Assembly: GCF_003850345.1 (NCBI RefSeq)
Contig: NZ_CP027707.1
Location: 558,001 to 622,000 of the forward strand
Length of the DNA: 64,000 nt
Direction: 5' to 3'
DNA from: Pseudomonas chlororaphis subsp. piscium
Lineage (GTDB): Bacteria; Pseudomonadota; Gammaproteobacteria; Pseudomonadales; Pseudomonadaceae
The translations under genes and the position numbers were made by a program. Positions 43,630 to 54,863 of the stretch are shown piece after piece (the first letter of the stretch is position 1; each line of letters begins with the position of its first letter). The notes beneath the pieces were generated by a model that saw only the letters and a list, made by a program, of their open reading frames with translations, was not told the origin of the DNA and ran no database searches.

Positions 43630-45054
43630 ATGAAGTTGTCCATGCCGCGATTCGATCAAGCCCCTGTCTTGGTGGTCGGCGATGTCATGCTCGACCGTTA
43701 CTGGCATGGTGGTACCTCACGGATTTCCCCTGAGGCGCCGGTACCGGTAGTCAAGGTCGAGCAAATCGAGGACCGCCCGGGCGGTGCCGCGAACGTTGCC
43801 TTGAACATTGCCGCGCTCGGCGCACCGGCCTCGCTGGTTGGCGTCACCGGTGACGACGAGGCTGCCAACAGTCTCTCCAACAGTCTTGAGGGCGCAGGCG
43901 TACGCGCCTTGTTCCAGCGCATTGCCCATCAGCCGACCATCGTCAAGCTGCGGGTCATGAGCCGGCACCAGCAACTGCTGCGTATCGATTTCGAAGAACC
44001 CTTCGCCACCGACGCCCTAAAGTTGGGTGCTGAAGTCGACCAGTTGCTGGACGGCATCAAGGTGCTGGTGTTGTCCGACTACGGCAAGGGTGCCCTGAAA
44101 AACCATCAGGCGCTGATCCAGGCCGCGCGTGCCCGTGGCATCCCGGTGCTGGCGGACCCGAAAGGCAAGGACTTTTCGATTTATCGCGGCGCCAGCCTGA
44201 TCACCCCGAACCTCAGCGAGTTCGAAACCATAGTCGGCGGTTGCGTCGACGAGCACGACCTGGTCAGCAAAGGCGCGAAGCTGATGCACGACCTGGAGCT
44301 GGGCGCCTTGCTGGTGACCCGTGGCGAACACGGCATGACCCTGTTGCGTCCCGATCACCCGGCGCTGCATTTGCCGGCCCGCGCTCGTGAAGTGTTCGAC
44401 GTCACCGGTGCCGGCGATACGGTGATTTCCACCCTGGCGGCGGCGATCGCGGCGGGCGAAGAACTGCCGCACGCGGTAGCCCTGGCCAACCTGGCTGCCG
44501 GCATCGTGGTCGGCAAGCTGGGTACCGCGGCCATCAGCGCACCGGAGCTGCGTCGCGCGATCCAGCGTGAAGAGGGTTCCGAGCGCGGTGTGCTGAGCCT
44601 CGACCAGCTGCTGCTGGCGATCGACGATGCGCGTGCGCACAAAGAGAAGATCGTCTTCACCAACGGCTGCTTCGACATCCTCCATGCCGGCCATGTGACC
44701 TACCTTGAGCAGGCGCGGGCCCAAGGCGATCGCCTGATTGTGGCGATCAACGACGATGCCTCGGTCAGTCGCCTGAAAGGGCCTGGTCGTCCGATCAACA
44801 GCGTCGACCGGCGCATGGCGGTACTGGCCGGTCTGGGCGCGGTGGACTGGGTCATCAGTTTCCCCGAGGGCACGCCGGAAAACCTGCTGGCCCAGGTCAA
44901 GCCGGATGTGCTGGTCAAAGGCGGGGACTACTCGGTCGACCAGGTGGTCGGCGCCGATATCGTCAAGGCTTATGGCGGCACGGTGAAGGTGCTGGGGCTG
45001 GTGGAGAACAGTTCCACCACGGCCATAGTCGAGAAGATCCGCAAGACCGAATGA
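43630..45054 (+). CDS. hldE: Bifunctional heptose-7-phosphate kinase / heptose-1-phosphate adenylyltransferase
   Basis: Makes ADP-heptose precursors used by waaC and waaF. The 474-residue length is typical. The N-terminal ribokinase-like domain begins [20 protein letters not shown] and carries [14 protein letters not shown], the glycine-rich [12 protein letters not shown] and catalytic [16 protein letters not shown]. The C-terminal cytidylyltransferase-like domain starts at about residue 340 with [20 protein letters not shown]. The ATG at 43630 is preferred over an in-frame TTG upstream. No clear promoter was seen in the 102-bp gap after cysC. Confidence 0.97.
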   Translation: MKLSMPRFDQAPVLVVGDVMLDRYWHGGTSRISPEAPVPVVKVEQIEDRPGGAANVALNIAALGAPASLVGVTGDDEAANSLSNSLEGAGVRALFQRIAHQPTIVKLRVMSRHQQLLRIDFEEPFATDALKLGAEVDQLLDGIKVLVLSDYGKGALKNHQALIQAARARGIPVLADPKGKDFSIYRGASLITPNLSEFETIVGGCVDEHDLVSKGAKLMHDLELGALLVTRGEHGMTLLRPDHPALHLPARAREVFDVTGAGDTVISTLAAAIAAGEELPHAVALANLAAGIVVGKLGTAAISAPELRRAIQREEGSERGVLSLDQLLLAIDDARAHKEKIVFTNGCFDILHAGHVTYLEQARAQGDRLIVAINDDASVSRLKGPGRPINSVDRRMAVLAGLGAVDWVISFPEGTPENLLAQVKPDVLVKGGDYSVDQVVGADIVKAYGGTVKVLGLVENSSTTAIVEKIRKTE

Positions 45055-45062
45055 TGCTGCTC

Positions 45063-45106
45063 GCCAATCTGCCCGCTCCTGCGAAACCCGGAGTGGGCGG
45101 ATTGGC
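45063..45106. terminator. Inverted repeat between convergent hldE and the next operon
   Basis: GCCAATC...CTCC pairs with GGAG...GATTGGC over 45063-45106, forming a long stem with two wobble pairs and a roughly 10-nt loop. There is no T-tract. Placement between convergent stop codons suggests bidirectional transcription stopping. Confidence 0.5.
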
Positions 45107-45108
45107 AA

Positions 45109-46080
45109 TCAACGTTGCCGGCTGGCCTTGGCCGGGACGATCTTGCGCAATATCTGCCGCGCCTTGCCGGTAAGACGCTGGAGCTTGGAGTCCTTCTCCG
45201 GCACGCTCAATCCCTGCTGCTTCAGCCAGTCCTTCCAGCGAATCCGTTCGTCACGCACCAGCCAGCCTTGCTGCTGGGCGAAGCTTTCGGCCAGATACAG
45301 GCCGCGAGTACTCGCCGGGTGCAGCTGATCCTTCTTCAAGGTATAGAGCTCGGCGCACGGCTGCCCGTCCTTGAGCGGCATCAGGTACAGGTCCGGGCGC
45401 TTGCGATCCAGGCGCGCCACCAGTTGGTCGCCTTCCAGGCGTTCGTCGACATGGAACAGGCTCAGGGACTTGGCTTCTTTCGGCACGTCCAGGCGCAGGT
45501 CATAAATCAGCTGCAGCGACGCGGTGGGCAGATGCACATAAGCCCGCGGCCGTTCCAGCAGATGCAGGTTGGCGCAGCGCACCGGGCGTGCCGCGCCCGA
45601 CAGCGGTGTCAGGCGAAAGGGCAGGGCTTCGCGATAATGCAGGGCCGCCGAGTAAGGCGCCGGCAGCCAGGTGTCGTTGAAGCGCCCGCCGAGCCAGCCT
45701 TCCGGGGTTTCCAGCAGGCATTCCTCGGCGATTTCCTGGATGGCGGTATGCAGCGGCAGGTTCAGTTCGTGGGCCGGGACGTAGCCGGAAATCAGCTTGA
45801 GCACCACATCGCCGCGGTCCTGCCGGCGCTGGCGGACCAGCACCCAATAGTCGCGGTTCTGCCAATGCAGGGTCAGGCGTACCGAGACGCCGAGGTTGGC
45901 CAGTTCCAGGGCGAAGCGTTCGGCATTGGCCACCGTGACCGGACGCCTACGCTGCAGGGTCTGCGCAAAGTTCAGCGGCATGCCGACGCTCTGGTAGCTG
46001 AGGCCTTCGGGCGTCGCTTCGACGAACAGGGGCAGCGTCTTGAAGTTGCTGGGGTTCTTTCTTATGAGCGTACGCGGCAT
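45109..46080 (-). CDS. Conserved protein of unknown function with a Nudix-like box
   Basis: A 323-residue protein with start at 46080 (MPRTLIRKNPSNFKTLPLFV), 6 nt after AAGGAG. It is often named as a metal ABC transporter ATPase in related genomes, but no Walker A or ABC signature is present, so that name is not supported. Residues near 130 read GYVPAHELNL followed by QEIAEECL. This resembles the Nudix consensus G-x5-E-x7-REuxEExGu with a two-residue insertion and missing Arg and Gly. The C terminus is rich in Lys and Arg. It is the last gene of an operon with an aldo/keto reductase and an FAD oxidoreductase. Function unknown. Confidence 0.7.
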   Translation of the reverse strand: MPRTLIRKNPSNFKTLPLFVEATPEGLSYQSVGMPLNFAQTLQRRRPVTVANAERFALELANLGVSVRLTLHWQNRDYWVLVRQRRQDRGDVVLKLISGYVPAHELNLPLHTAIQEIAEECLLETPEGWLGGRFNDTWLPAPYSAALHYREALPFRLTPLSGAARPVRCANLHLLERPRAYVHLPTASLQLIYDLRLDVPKEAKSLSLFHVDERLEGDQLVARLDRKRPDLYLMPLKDGQPCAELYTLKKDQLHPASTRGLYLAESFAQQQGWLVRDERIRWKDWLKQQGLSVPEKDSKLQRLTGKARQILRKIVPAKASRQR

Positions 46081-46121
46081 GTCGGCTCCTTCTTGCGTCG
46101 GGGTCGGCCGCGTGGGCGGCA

Positions 46122-46934
46122 TCAGTTTTTGCGCAACACCTGCGCGACAGTGGCAACATTATGGGCCAGGTGTAACGGATTGATGGTTCCGACAATAGCA
46201 CTGGCGACGCCCGGCTGGTCGAACAGCAGTTCAAAGCTGGCGCGCACCGGGTCGACACCCGGGCTCAGGCAAACATGGCCACTGGCCAGGGCTTTTTTCA
46301 CCAGAATACCCTTGCCATGGGCCGCGGCGTAATCGATGACGGCTCTCTCGTTCTGTTCGTTCAGATTGTAGGTAACCATGGCGCAGTCGCCTTGCTCCAG
46401 GGCCTTGAGGCCCCCTGCGACGGTTTTCCCGGAGAGGCCGAAGCCACGGATCTTGCCTTCCTGCTTGAGCTCGGCGAGCGTCTGGTACACCTCGCACTGC
46501 TCGAGGATGTGCAGATCATTGCCGTCGGAATGCACCAGCACCAGGTCGATGAAGTCGGTTTCCAGGCGTTGCAGGCTGCGCTCCACCGACAAGCGGGTAT
46601 GCGCTGCGCTGAAGTCGTGGCGCGACAGGCCGTTTTCGAATTCTTCGCCGACCTTGCTGACAATCACCCAGTCCTGGCGTTGTCCGCGTAGCAGCGGGCC
46701 CAGGCGCTCCTCGCTGCGACCATAGGCCGGCGCGGTGTCGATCAGGTTGATGCCCAGGTCGCGGGTCAGCTTGAGCAACATGCGGGCTTCGGTGTCATCC
46801 GGAATCTGGAAGCCGTTGGGGTACTTCACCCCTTGGTCGCGTCCGAGCTTCACGGTGCCCAGGCCCAGTGGGGACACCAGCAGTCCGGTGCTGCCGAAGG
46901 GGCGATGCAGGTCGTGCAGGGTCGCTTGGCTCAT
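46122..46934 (-). CDS. Aldo/keto reductase
   Basis: NADPH-type TIM-barrel reductase of 270 residues beginning MSQATLHDLHRPFGSTGL. The catalytic tetrad is visible: Asp and Tyr in DTAPAYGRSEERLG, Lys in VIVSKVGEEF and His in VLVHSDGN. The C-terminal cofactor segment AIVGTINPLHLAHN is present. The start overlaps the stop of the FAD oxidoreductase (ATGA), so the two are translationally coupled. The in-frame region upstream of 46934 lies inside that gene and is not used. Substrate unknown. Confidence 0.9.
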   Translation of the reverse strand: MSQATLHDLHRPFGSTGLLVSPLGLGTVKLGRDQGVKYPNGFQIPDDTEARMLLKLTRDLGINLIDTAPAYGRSEERLGPLLRGQRQDWVIVSKVGEEFENGLSRHDFSAAHTRLSVERSLQRLETDFIDLVLVHSDGNDLHILEQCEVYQTLAELKQEGKIRGFGLSGKTVAGGLKALEQGDCAMVTYNLNEQNERAVIDYAAAHGKGILVKKALASGHVCLSPGVDPVRASFELLFDQPGVASAIVGTINPLHLAHNVATVAQVLRKN

Positions 46935-48106
46935 GGCAGCAGTTGCTCCCACGCCGGTTGGGCAATGGCGGGTTTCGGCAGCACCGGCAACGGGGCTGCG
47001 GGGCCTGGCTTGATACCGTCGCGCTCGAGGGCGGCGAACACCCGGTCGGCGAAGTCCGGGGCCAGGGCTAGCTTGGTCGGCCAGCCGACCAGCAGACGGT
47101 CCTGCTCGGCGAGGAAGGCGTTGTCCGGACGGGTCAGGCCCGATTGCGCGGGCTCGGCCCGATCCACTCGCAGGGTGGCCCATTGCGCCTGGCTGAGGTC
47201 GACCCATGGCAACAGGTTGCCAAGTTCTTTCTGGGCGGCGGCAATCTGCGCCGCCGGCTCGCGAGCCACGCCCTCGGCTTCGGCGATGTCGCCGCCGAGG
47301 TACCAGACCCATTGGCCGTCGGCCGCCGGGTGGGTGGTCACGGTGATGCGCGGCTTCGGCCCGCCGCCCAGGCAGTGGGCGTACAGCGGTTTCAGGCTCG
47401 GGCCCTTGACGATCACCATGTGCAGCGGCCGGCGTTGCATGGCCGGCTGGCTCAGGCCGAGGCTGCTCAGCAGCTCGGCATTGCCGGCGCCAGCGCTGAG
47501 GACGATGCGTTGCGCGCGGATTTCCCGCTCGTCGACCCGCAGGCCCACCAATTGCCCGTTTTCCAGCACGGGCTCGATCTTCTGCCCGGCCAGCAGGCTA
47601 TCGCCACCCAGTTCGGCCAGCCGCCCGATCAGGCTCGGCACGTCCACCACCAACTCGGCCAGGCGATAGACCTTGCCCTTGAAGCGACGGTCCTGCAGGG
47701 CTGGCGGCAACTGGTCGCCCTTGACCTGATCGACGCGGCCGCGCACGGCCTTGCTGGCGAAAAAGCTGGTGAGGTTGCCGGCCAGGGTGCCGGGGGACCA
47801 CAGATAATGGGCCTCGGACAGCAGGCGCACACCGGACAGGTCCAGTTCGCCGTTGCCGGCCAGGGCCTCGCGCCAGCGGCGCGGCATGTCGGCGATGGCT
47901 TCCGAGGCGCCGGTCAGGGCGCCGTGCAGGGCATATTTGGCGCCGCCGTGAATGATTCCCTGAGACTTGACGCTTTGTCCGCCGCCGAGGCTGGCGCTCT
48001 CCACCAGCACAGTGGAAAAGCCCTGGCGACGCAGGCGGGCGTTCAGCCAGAGGCCGGCGACTCCGGCGCCGACAATCAGCACGTCGGTGGAAATAACGGA
48101 TGGCAT
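46931..48106 (-). CDS. FAD-dependent oxidoreductase (DAO family)
   Basis: A flavoprotein of 391 residues resembling glycine/D-amino-acid oxidases. It has an N-terminal dinucleotide fold VLIVGAGVAGLWLNARLRRQ, then VKSQGIIHGGAKYALHGALT. The second FAD contact appears as RIVLSAGAGNAELLSSLG, and the C-terminal segment as RLLVGWPTKLALAPDFADRV. There is no signal peptide. The ATG follows TGAGG. It is first in a three-gene operon with the aldo/keto reductase and the Nudix-like protein. Substrate not predictable. Confidence 0.88.
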   Translation of the reverse strand: MPSVISTDVLIVGAGVAGLWLNARLRRQGFSTVLVESASLGGGQSVKSQGIIHGGAKYALHGALTGASEAIADMPRRWREALAGNGELDLSGVRLLSEAHYLWSPGTLAGNLTSFFASKAVRGRVDQVKGDQLPPALQDRRFKGKVYRLAELVVDVPSLIGRLAELGGDSLLAGQKIEPVLENGQLVGLRVDEREIRAQRIVLSAGAGNAELLSSLGLSQPAMQRRPLHMVIVKGPSLKPLYAHCLGGGPKPRITVTTHPAADGQWVWYLGGDIAEAEGVAREPAAQIAAAQKELGNLLPWVDLSQAQWATLRVDRAEPAQSGLTRPDNAFLAEQDRLLVGWPTKLALAPDFADRVFAALERDGIKPGPAAPLPVLPKPAIAQPAWEQLLP

Positions 48107-48225
48107 GCAGCGACCTCAGTGTTCAAGACTAGGGGCGCAGTATACAGGCTCGAGCCGCGCAGGCTTGTCGCCGATCAAGGCGTGCCGATATAGCCGTTGC
48201 TGCGGATTGCGGTCGCGAGCCATGC

Positions 48226-48268
48226 AAAAAGGCCACTGCGTTTCAGTTGAAGCGCAGTGGCCTTTTTT
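48226..48268. terminator. Terminator downstream of the SMR gene
   Basis: Stem GGCCACTGCG / CGCAGTGGCC (48231-48240 and 48253-48262), flanked by AAAAA and TTTTTT. It is symmetrical and could act on both strands, but the minus-strand SMR gene ending at 48284 is the obvious client. Confidence 0.88.
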
Positions 48269-48283
48269 ACGTCGATCTGTGGG

Positions 48284-48616
48284 TCAGTGCCCGGCGGTCT
48301 TCGAAAACAGCTGGATCACCACCACGCCCAGGACGATCAGGGCCATGCCGAGCATCGCCGGGATATCCAGCTTCTGCCCGTAGAGGAACAGCGCGGCCAC
48401 GCTGACCATGACAATGCCCATGCCGGCCCAGACCGCGTAAGCCACGCCCACCGGCACGGTGCGCACCACCAGGGTCAGCATCCAGAAGGCCACGCCGTAA
48501 CCGACGATGATCAGCAGCAGGGGCAGTGGAGTGCTCAGGCCTTTGACCGCTTTCATCGAAACAGTGGCGATCACTTCGGCGCAGATGGCGATGGCCAGGT
48601 AGGTGTAAGCGTTCAT
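48284..48616 (-). CDS. emrE: Small multidrug resistance (SMR) efflux protein, EmrE-like
   Basis: A 110-residue, four-helix inner-membrane antiporter that exports quaternary cations in exchange for protons. The essential Glu14 lies in the first helix (AIAICAEVIATVSMKAVKGL). The helix 3 motif GVAYAVWAGMGIVMVSV matches EmrE. The start at 48616 gives the standard SMR length, with GAGGACTCTCCC upstream. It is divergent from a LysR-type gene across 103 bp, a common regulator-target arrangement. The equivalent P. aeruginosa gene is PA4990. Confidence 0.92.
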   Translation of the reverse strand: MNAYTYLAIAICAEVIATVSMKAVKGLSTPLPLLLIIVGYGVAFWMLTLVVRTVPVGVAYAVWAGMGIVMVSVAALFLYGQKLDIPAMLGMALIVLGVVVIQLFSKTAGH

Positions 48617-48719
48617 GGGAGAGTCCTCGTGTTTGGGCTTGCTTGATGAGGTCGGCATTCTAGAGGTTGTGCAGATGGGGTAAAGTCATTACCTATCTGT
48701 TTTGAAGATGGGTTGATCC

Positions 48720-49610
48720 ATGAATGTGCAGTGGAATCTGGAGCAGATGCGGCTGTTCGTCAGCGTCGCCGAGCAGCGTTCGTTTTCGGCGGTGGCCCGT
48801 GACCAGCACAAGGCGCAATCGGCGGTCAGCAGCGCGATTGCGCTGCTCGAGGCCGATCTCGGCGTGCTCTTGTTCGAGCGCAGCAGCGGTCGCCAGCCGA
48901 AACTCACCGAGGCCGGCCGTGCCTTGCTCGCGGAGGCGCGGGAAGTGTTGCGCCAGTGCGAACGCTTGAACGGGCGGGCGCTGGCGTTGATGCGGGGGGA
49001 GGAGGCGCGCTTGCGGCTGGCGCTGGACGAGGCGATGCCTTTCCAGCCGGTGCTCGATAGCCTTGAGGCCTTGTCCGAGCGTTTCCCCAGTCTTGAGGTC
49101 CAGTTGGCCAGCAGTGCCCAGGGTGATGTGGCGCGCAAGCTGTTGGATCGTCGAGCCGACCTCGGTTTGCTGTTTCACCATGAGCAGATGTCCGAGGCCC
49201 TCGAACGGCGGGCCCTGGGCAGCGTCGAGATGGTCACGGTGTGCGCGGTCGGGCATCCGCTGGCCGGCGAGAAACAGGTCGACCGTCAGCAACTGGGGCG
49301 TCATCGGCAGTTGCTGATTTCCCCGCAGTTGAGCACTTACCCCAGTGGCGAGCAGCTCAGCCCGCAAGTCTGGCGCGCCGACAGCTTCTACGCGATGGCC
49401 GAGCTGCTGATGCGCGGCCTGGGCTGGGCCTGGTTGCCACGGCATGTGGTGCAGTACCCGGCCTATCAGAACCAGATGGTCGAGTTGGCCAGCGAGTGGA
49501 CCCCGCCGGCGCTGGTGGTGGAACTGGTCTGGCGCCGCGATGAGCCCCTGGGGCCGGCGGCGCATTGGCTGGCGGAGCGTTTTGCCGTGCACTTGCGGGC
49601 GATTGGCTGA
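48720..49610 (+). CDS. LysR-family transcriptional regulator
   Basis: A 296-residue regulator with an N-terminal winged helix-turn-helix (LEQMRLFVSVAEQRSFSAVA and QSAVSSAIALLEADLGVLLF) and a C-terminal substrate-binding-like effector domain. Its ATG is 103 bp from the divergent SMR gene, so that gene is the first candidate target. The intergenic stretch contains a T-N11-A-like element near TAAAGTCATTACCTA (about 48680-48695). The effector is unknown. Confidence 0.92.
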   Translation: MNVQWNLEQMRLFVSVAEQRSFSAVARDQHKAQSAVSSAIALLEADLGVLLFERSSGRQPKLTEAGRALLAEAREVLRQCERLNGRALALMRGEEARLRLALDEAMPFQPVLDSLEALSERFPSLEVQLASSAQGDVARKLLDRRADLGLLFHHEQMSEALERRALGSVEMVTVCAVGHPLAGEKQVDRQQLGRHRQLLISPQLSTYPSGEQLSPQVWRADSFYAMAELLMRGLGWAWLPRHVVQYPAYQNQMVELASEWTPPALVVELVWRRDEPLGPAAHWLAERFAVHLRAIG

Positions 49611-49633
49611 AAAAGCCGATAAACTCCGCCGCC

Positions 49634-50905
49634 ATGAATAGAACTCTCTACACCGCGCTGTTTTACCTGGGGCTGCCATTGGTGGCGATTCGTCTATGGC
49701 TGCGGGCGCGCAAGGTGCCGGCCTATGCCAGGCGGGTTGGCGAACGTTTTTCCTGGGGGCTGCCGGCGATGCAGCCAGGCGGCATCTGGGTGCACGCGGT
49801 GTCGGTGGGCGAAAGCATCGCTGCCGCGCCGATGATCCGTGCCTTGCTGGCGCGTTATCCACAGCTGCCGATCACGGTCACCTGCATGACCCCCACCGGC
49901 TCGGAACGTATCCAGGCGTTGTTCGCCAACGAGCCACGCATCCAGCACTGCTACCTGCCCTACGACCTGCCTTGCGCCGCCGCGCGTTTCCTCGATCGGG
50001 CCCGGCCGAAGCTGGCGGTGATCATGGAAACCGAGCTGTGGCCCAATCACATTCACCAGTGCGCCAAGCGCGGGATTCCCGTGGCGCTGGCCAACGGGCG
50101 GTTGTCGGAGCGCTCGGCCCGAGGTTATGGCCGGTTCAACAAACTGACCGCGCCCATGCTCGCGGAAATGAGCCTGTTCGCGGTGCAGACCGAAGCCGAG
50201 GCCGAGCGTTTTCGCCAGCTGGGTGCGCGACCGGAAACGGTCGAGGTGACGGGCTCGATCAAGTTCGACCTGAGCATCGACCCGCAACTGCTGGTACGCG
50301 CCAGCGAGCTGCGCCAGCAATGGCAAGCCGGCGAACGCCCGGTGTGGATCGCCGCCAGTACCCATGAAGGCGAAGACGCCGTGGTGCTGGATGCCCATCG
50401 CCAACTGCTGGCCAGCCACCCGGATGCCTTGCTGATCCTGGTGCCGCGTCATCCGGAGCGATTCAATCCGGTGTTCGAGCTGTGCCGGCAGCAAGGTTTC
50501 GCGACTATTCGCCGCTCCAGCGCCGAGCCGGTCAGCGCCAGCACCTCGGTGCTGCTGGGCGACACCATGGGCGAGCTGCTGTTTCTTTATGCCCTGGCGG
50601 ACAGCGCCTTTGTCGGCGGTAGCCTGGTGCCCAATGGCGGCCACAACCTGCTGGAGCCGGCGGCCCTGGCCAAGCCGGTGCTGAGCGGGCCACACCTGTT
50701 CAACTTCCTGGAGATCGCGACGATGCTGCGCGAGGCGGGTGCCCTGCAGGAAGTGGACGATGCCCATGGCTTGGCCGTGGCAGTGCAGCGCCTGTTCGAG
50801 TTGCCCCGGGATGCGCAGAAGATGGCCGATGCCGGGCTGCGGGTGATGCGCAGCAATCAGGGCGCCCTGCAGCGCCTGCTCGACGGCCTGGGTCGTTTGC
50901 TGTAG
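49634..50905 (+). CDS. waaA: Kdo transferase WaaA
   Basis: Transfers Kdo residues from CMP-Kdo to lipid IVA, the step that precedes WaaC. The protein has 423 residues from the ATG at 49634 (MNRTLYTALFYLGLPLVAIR), with a hydrophobic N-terminal membrane-association helix. Motifs include GIWVHAVSVGESIAAAPMI, METELWPNHI, TGSIKFDL, AASTHEGED, VPRHPERF and GGHNLLEPAALAKPV. The longer open frame upstream lies in the end of the LysR gene. It is the only WaaA in the window and is separated from the main LPS cluster. Confidence 0.96.
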   Translation: MNRTLYTALFYLGLPLVAIRLWLRARKVPAYARRVGERFSWGLPAMQPGGIWVHAVSVGESIAAAPMIRALLARYPQLPITVTCMTPTGSERIQALFANEPRIQHCYLPYDLPCAAARFLDRARPKLAVIMETELWPNHIHQCAKRGIPVALANGRLSERSARGYGRFNKLTAPMLAEMSLFAVQTEAEAERFRQLGARPETVEVTGSIKFDLSIDPQLLVRASELRQQWQAGERPVWIAASTHEGEDAVVLDAHRQLLASHPDALLILVPRHPERFNPVFELCRQQGFATIRRSSAEPVSASTSVLLGDTMGELLFLYALADSAFVGGSLVPNGGHNLLEPAALAKPVLSGPHLFNFLEIATMLREAGALQEVDDAHGLAVAVQRLFELPRDAQKMADAGLRVMRSNQGALQRLLDGLGRLL

Positions 50906-50984
50906 CCGCTGCCGCAGGCTGCGATCGACCGGAACGGTCGTAAAAAAGGCCACCGCCATTCAATTGAATGGCGGTGGCCTTTTT
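50901..50984. terminator. REP-like half site and bidirectional terminator between waaA and tolC
   Basis: A TGTAGCCGCTGCCGCAGGCT REP-like sequence starts at 50901, overlapping the end of waaA. It is followed by a perfect 32-bp palindrome, GGCCACCGCCATTCAA and its complement (50948-50979), flanked by AAAAAA and TTTTT. It can end both the rightward waaA and leftward tolC transcripts. Confidence 0.92.
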
Positions 50985-51013
50985 GTTTGTCCTACAGCTA
51001 TGAGGCTACAGGC

Positions 51014-52453
51014 TCATTGAACCGGCCGGGCCTTGAGCTGTTCCGCCGCGGCCTTGGCCAGGTCCGGCGGCAGGAAGTCGCGGTCCGGGTTGTAGTCGGC
51101 TTTCAGGTAGCGCGACAGGTCCTGCAGGTCGCCCGGGTTGAGGGTGCCGGCGGCTTGCTTGAGGCGCAGGTTGTCGAGGATGTAGTCGTAGCGGCTGTTG
51201 TTGTAGTTGCGCACCGAGGTGTACAGCTGGCGCTGGGCATCGAGCACGTCGACGATATTGCGCGTACCGACCTGATAACCGATTTCCGTGGCTTCCACGG
51301 CGCTCTGGTTGGAGATGATCGACTGGCGTCGGGCCTGGACCTGCTCGACATCGGTGTTCACCGCGCGGTGCAGGTTGCGGGTGTTCTCCACCACCTGGCG
51401 GCGCAGGGCCTCACGGCGTTGCTCGCTCTGGTTCAGGCGCGAGTAGGACTCGCGGACCTGGGAGCTGGTCAGGCCGCCGCTGTAGATCGGAATGCTCAGT
51501 TGCAGGCCGATGGTGCGTTGTTCGACGTCGCTGCCATAACGCTGGCCCAGTGGGGCCGGGTTGCTGAAGCCGAGGGCGTCGTTGTCGCCTTTCTTGTATT
51601 GCGCCACCGCGTCGAGGGTCGGGGCGTGGCCGGCCTTGCGCTGCTTGAGGGTTTCCTCGGCGGCGCTGACCGCGTAGTTGCTGGCCAGCAGGTTGAGGTT
51701 CTGCTTGGCCGCGGTATCGACCCAGGCCTTGGCGTCATTCGGGGTCGGTGCCAGCACCGGCAGGCTGTGAACGATGCCCTGGATCGAGTTGTACTGGCGG
51801 TTGGTCAGGGTGATCAGGGCTTCGAACGCGTCATCCACCTGGCGCTGGGCGAGGATCCGGTTGGCCCGCGCGGTGTCGTAGCTGGCCTGGGATTGCAGGA
51901 CGTCGGTCTTGTCCGACAGACCCACATCGAAGCGCTCGTTGGACTGGTCCAGTTGACGCTTGAAGGCGGCTTCTTCGGCCTTGGTCGAGGCCAGGTTGTC
52001 CTGGGCGCGCAACACCGAGAAGTAGCTTTCGGCGCTTTGCAGGATCAGGTTCTGTTCGGTGGCCGAGAGCTCCAGCGCGGCTTGCTCGTTGACGTCCTTG
52101 GCCGCTTGCAGCTGGAACCAGCGGTCGGCGCGGAAAATCGGCTGGGCCAGGGTCGCCTGATACACGGTGCCGCTGCGGGTGGCGGTCATCGAGGGTTCGT
52201 CGAACTTGGTCCGGGTGTTGTTCAGGTCGGCACCGGCCGAGAGGTTGGGCAGCAAACCGGCGCGAGCCTGTGGCACCACTTCTTTGCGTGCGTCGTAATC
52301 GGCGCGGGCGGCGGCGAGGTCGGCGTTGTTGTCCACGGCCTCCTGGTAGACGCTGACCAGGTCGGTTTTAGTGGTCAAGGGCGCTTCTGCTGCCCAGGCC
52401 ATTCCATTGGACGCACAAGACACGGCGATGGCCAGTGAGAGTTTGCGCAGCAT
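51014..52453 (-). CDS. tolC: Outer-membrane efflux channel TolC
   Basis: Trimeric outer-membrane channel for type I secretion and efflux. The precursor has 479 residues with a cleavable signal peptide (MLRKLSLAIAVSCASNGMAW ending A-W-A). Two OEP repeats form the tunnel. Recognisable segments are LPNLSAGADLNNTRT, the repeat-1 helix SNERFDVGLSDKTDVLQSQA and its repeat-2 counterpart TEIGYQVGTRNIVDVLDAQ. No Cys lipobox is present at the signal cleavage site, which separates it from OprM-type lipoproteins. It is monocistronic, convergent with waaA and divergent from thiC. Confidence 0.94.
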   Translation of the reverse strand: MLRKLSLAIAVSCASNGMAWAAEAPLTTKTDLVSVYQEAVDNNADLAAARADYDARKEVVPQARAGLLPNLSAGADLNNTRTKFDEPSMTATRSGTVYQATLAQPIFRADRWFQLQAAKDVNEQAALELSATEQNLILQSAESYFSVLRAQDNLASTKAEEAAFKRQLDQSNERFDVGLSDKTDVLQSQASYDTARANRILAQRQVDDAFEALITLTNRQYNSIQGIVHSLPVLAPTPNDAKAWVDTAAKQNLNLLASNYAVSAAEETLKQRKAGHAPTLDAVAQYKKGDNDALGFSNPAPLGQRYGSDVEQRTIGLQLSIPIYSGGLTSSQVRESYSRLNQSEQRREALRRQVVENTRNLHRAVNTDVEQVQARRQSIISNQSAVEATEIGYQVGTRNIVDVLDAQRQLYTSVRNYNNSRYDYILDNLRLKQAAGTLNPGDLQDLSRYLKADYNPDRDFLPPDLAKAAAEQLKARPVQ

Positions 52454-52615
52454 TCGGCGATCCCTAGAGTTGATATTACGAGGATAATTCTGGCGCCAAG
52501 GCTAAGTCTCGGCCTGTACAGCGTCAAGGTTCGACGCAACCCACCGAGTGTAGATGCGCCTGCGCAGGGCAACAATCCTGCATTTACGCCATTCATCACG
52601 CTGTTTGCCGTGGTG

Positions 52616-52645
52616 TTGGCGTTCTGTGCCGGCTTTGTCTAGACT
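52616..52645 (+). promoter_or_regulatory. Predicted thiC promoter
   Basis: TTGGCG (52616-52621), an 18-bp spacer and TAGACT (52640-52645) place the transcript start about 52652, right at the 5' edge of the TPP aptamer. Confidence 0.6.
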
Positions 52646-52653
52646 GGCCGGGT

Positions 52654-54819
<2,166 letters not shown>

Positions 54820-54863
54820 TCCTGCGCGGGTGATCGCTTCGCCAAGCGATCACTCCCCACCGG

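Noticed and set aside
23027..45054. Horizontally acquired genomic island across the LPS locus
   Set aside because: No integrase, tRNA end, direct repeats or IS are present, and most genes match the conserved Pseudomonas core order. Only the sulfation pair and two glycosyltransferases look variable.
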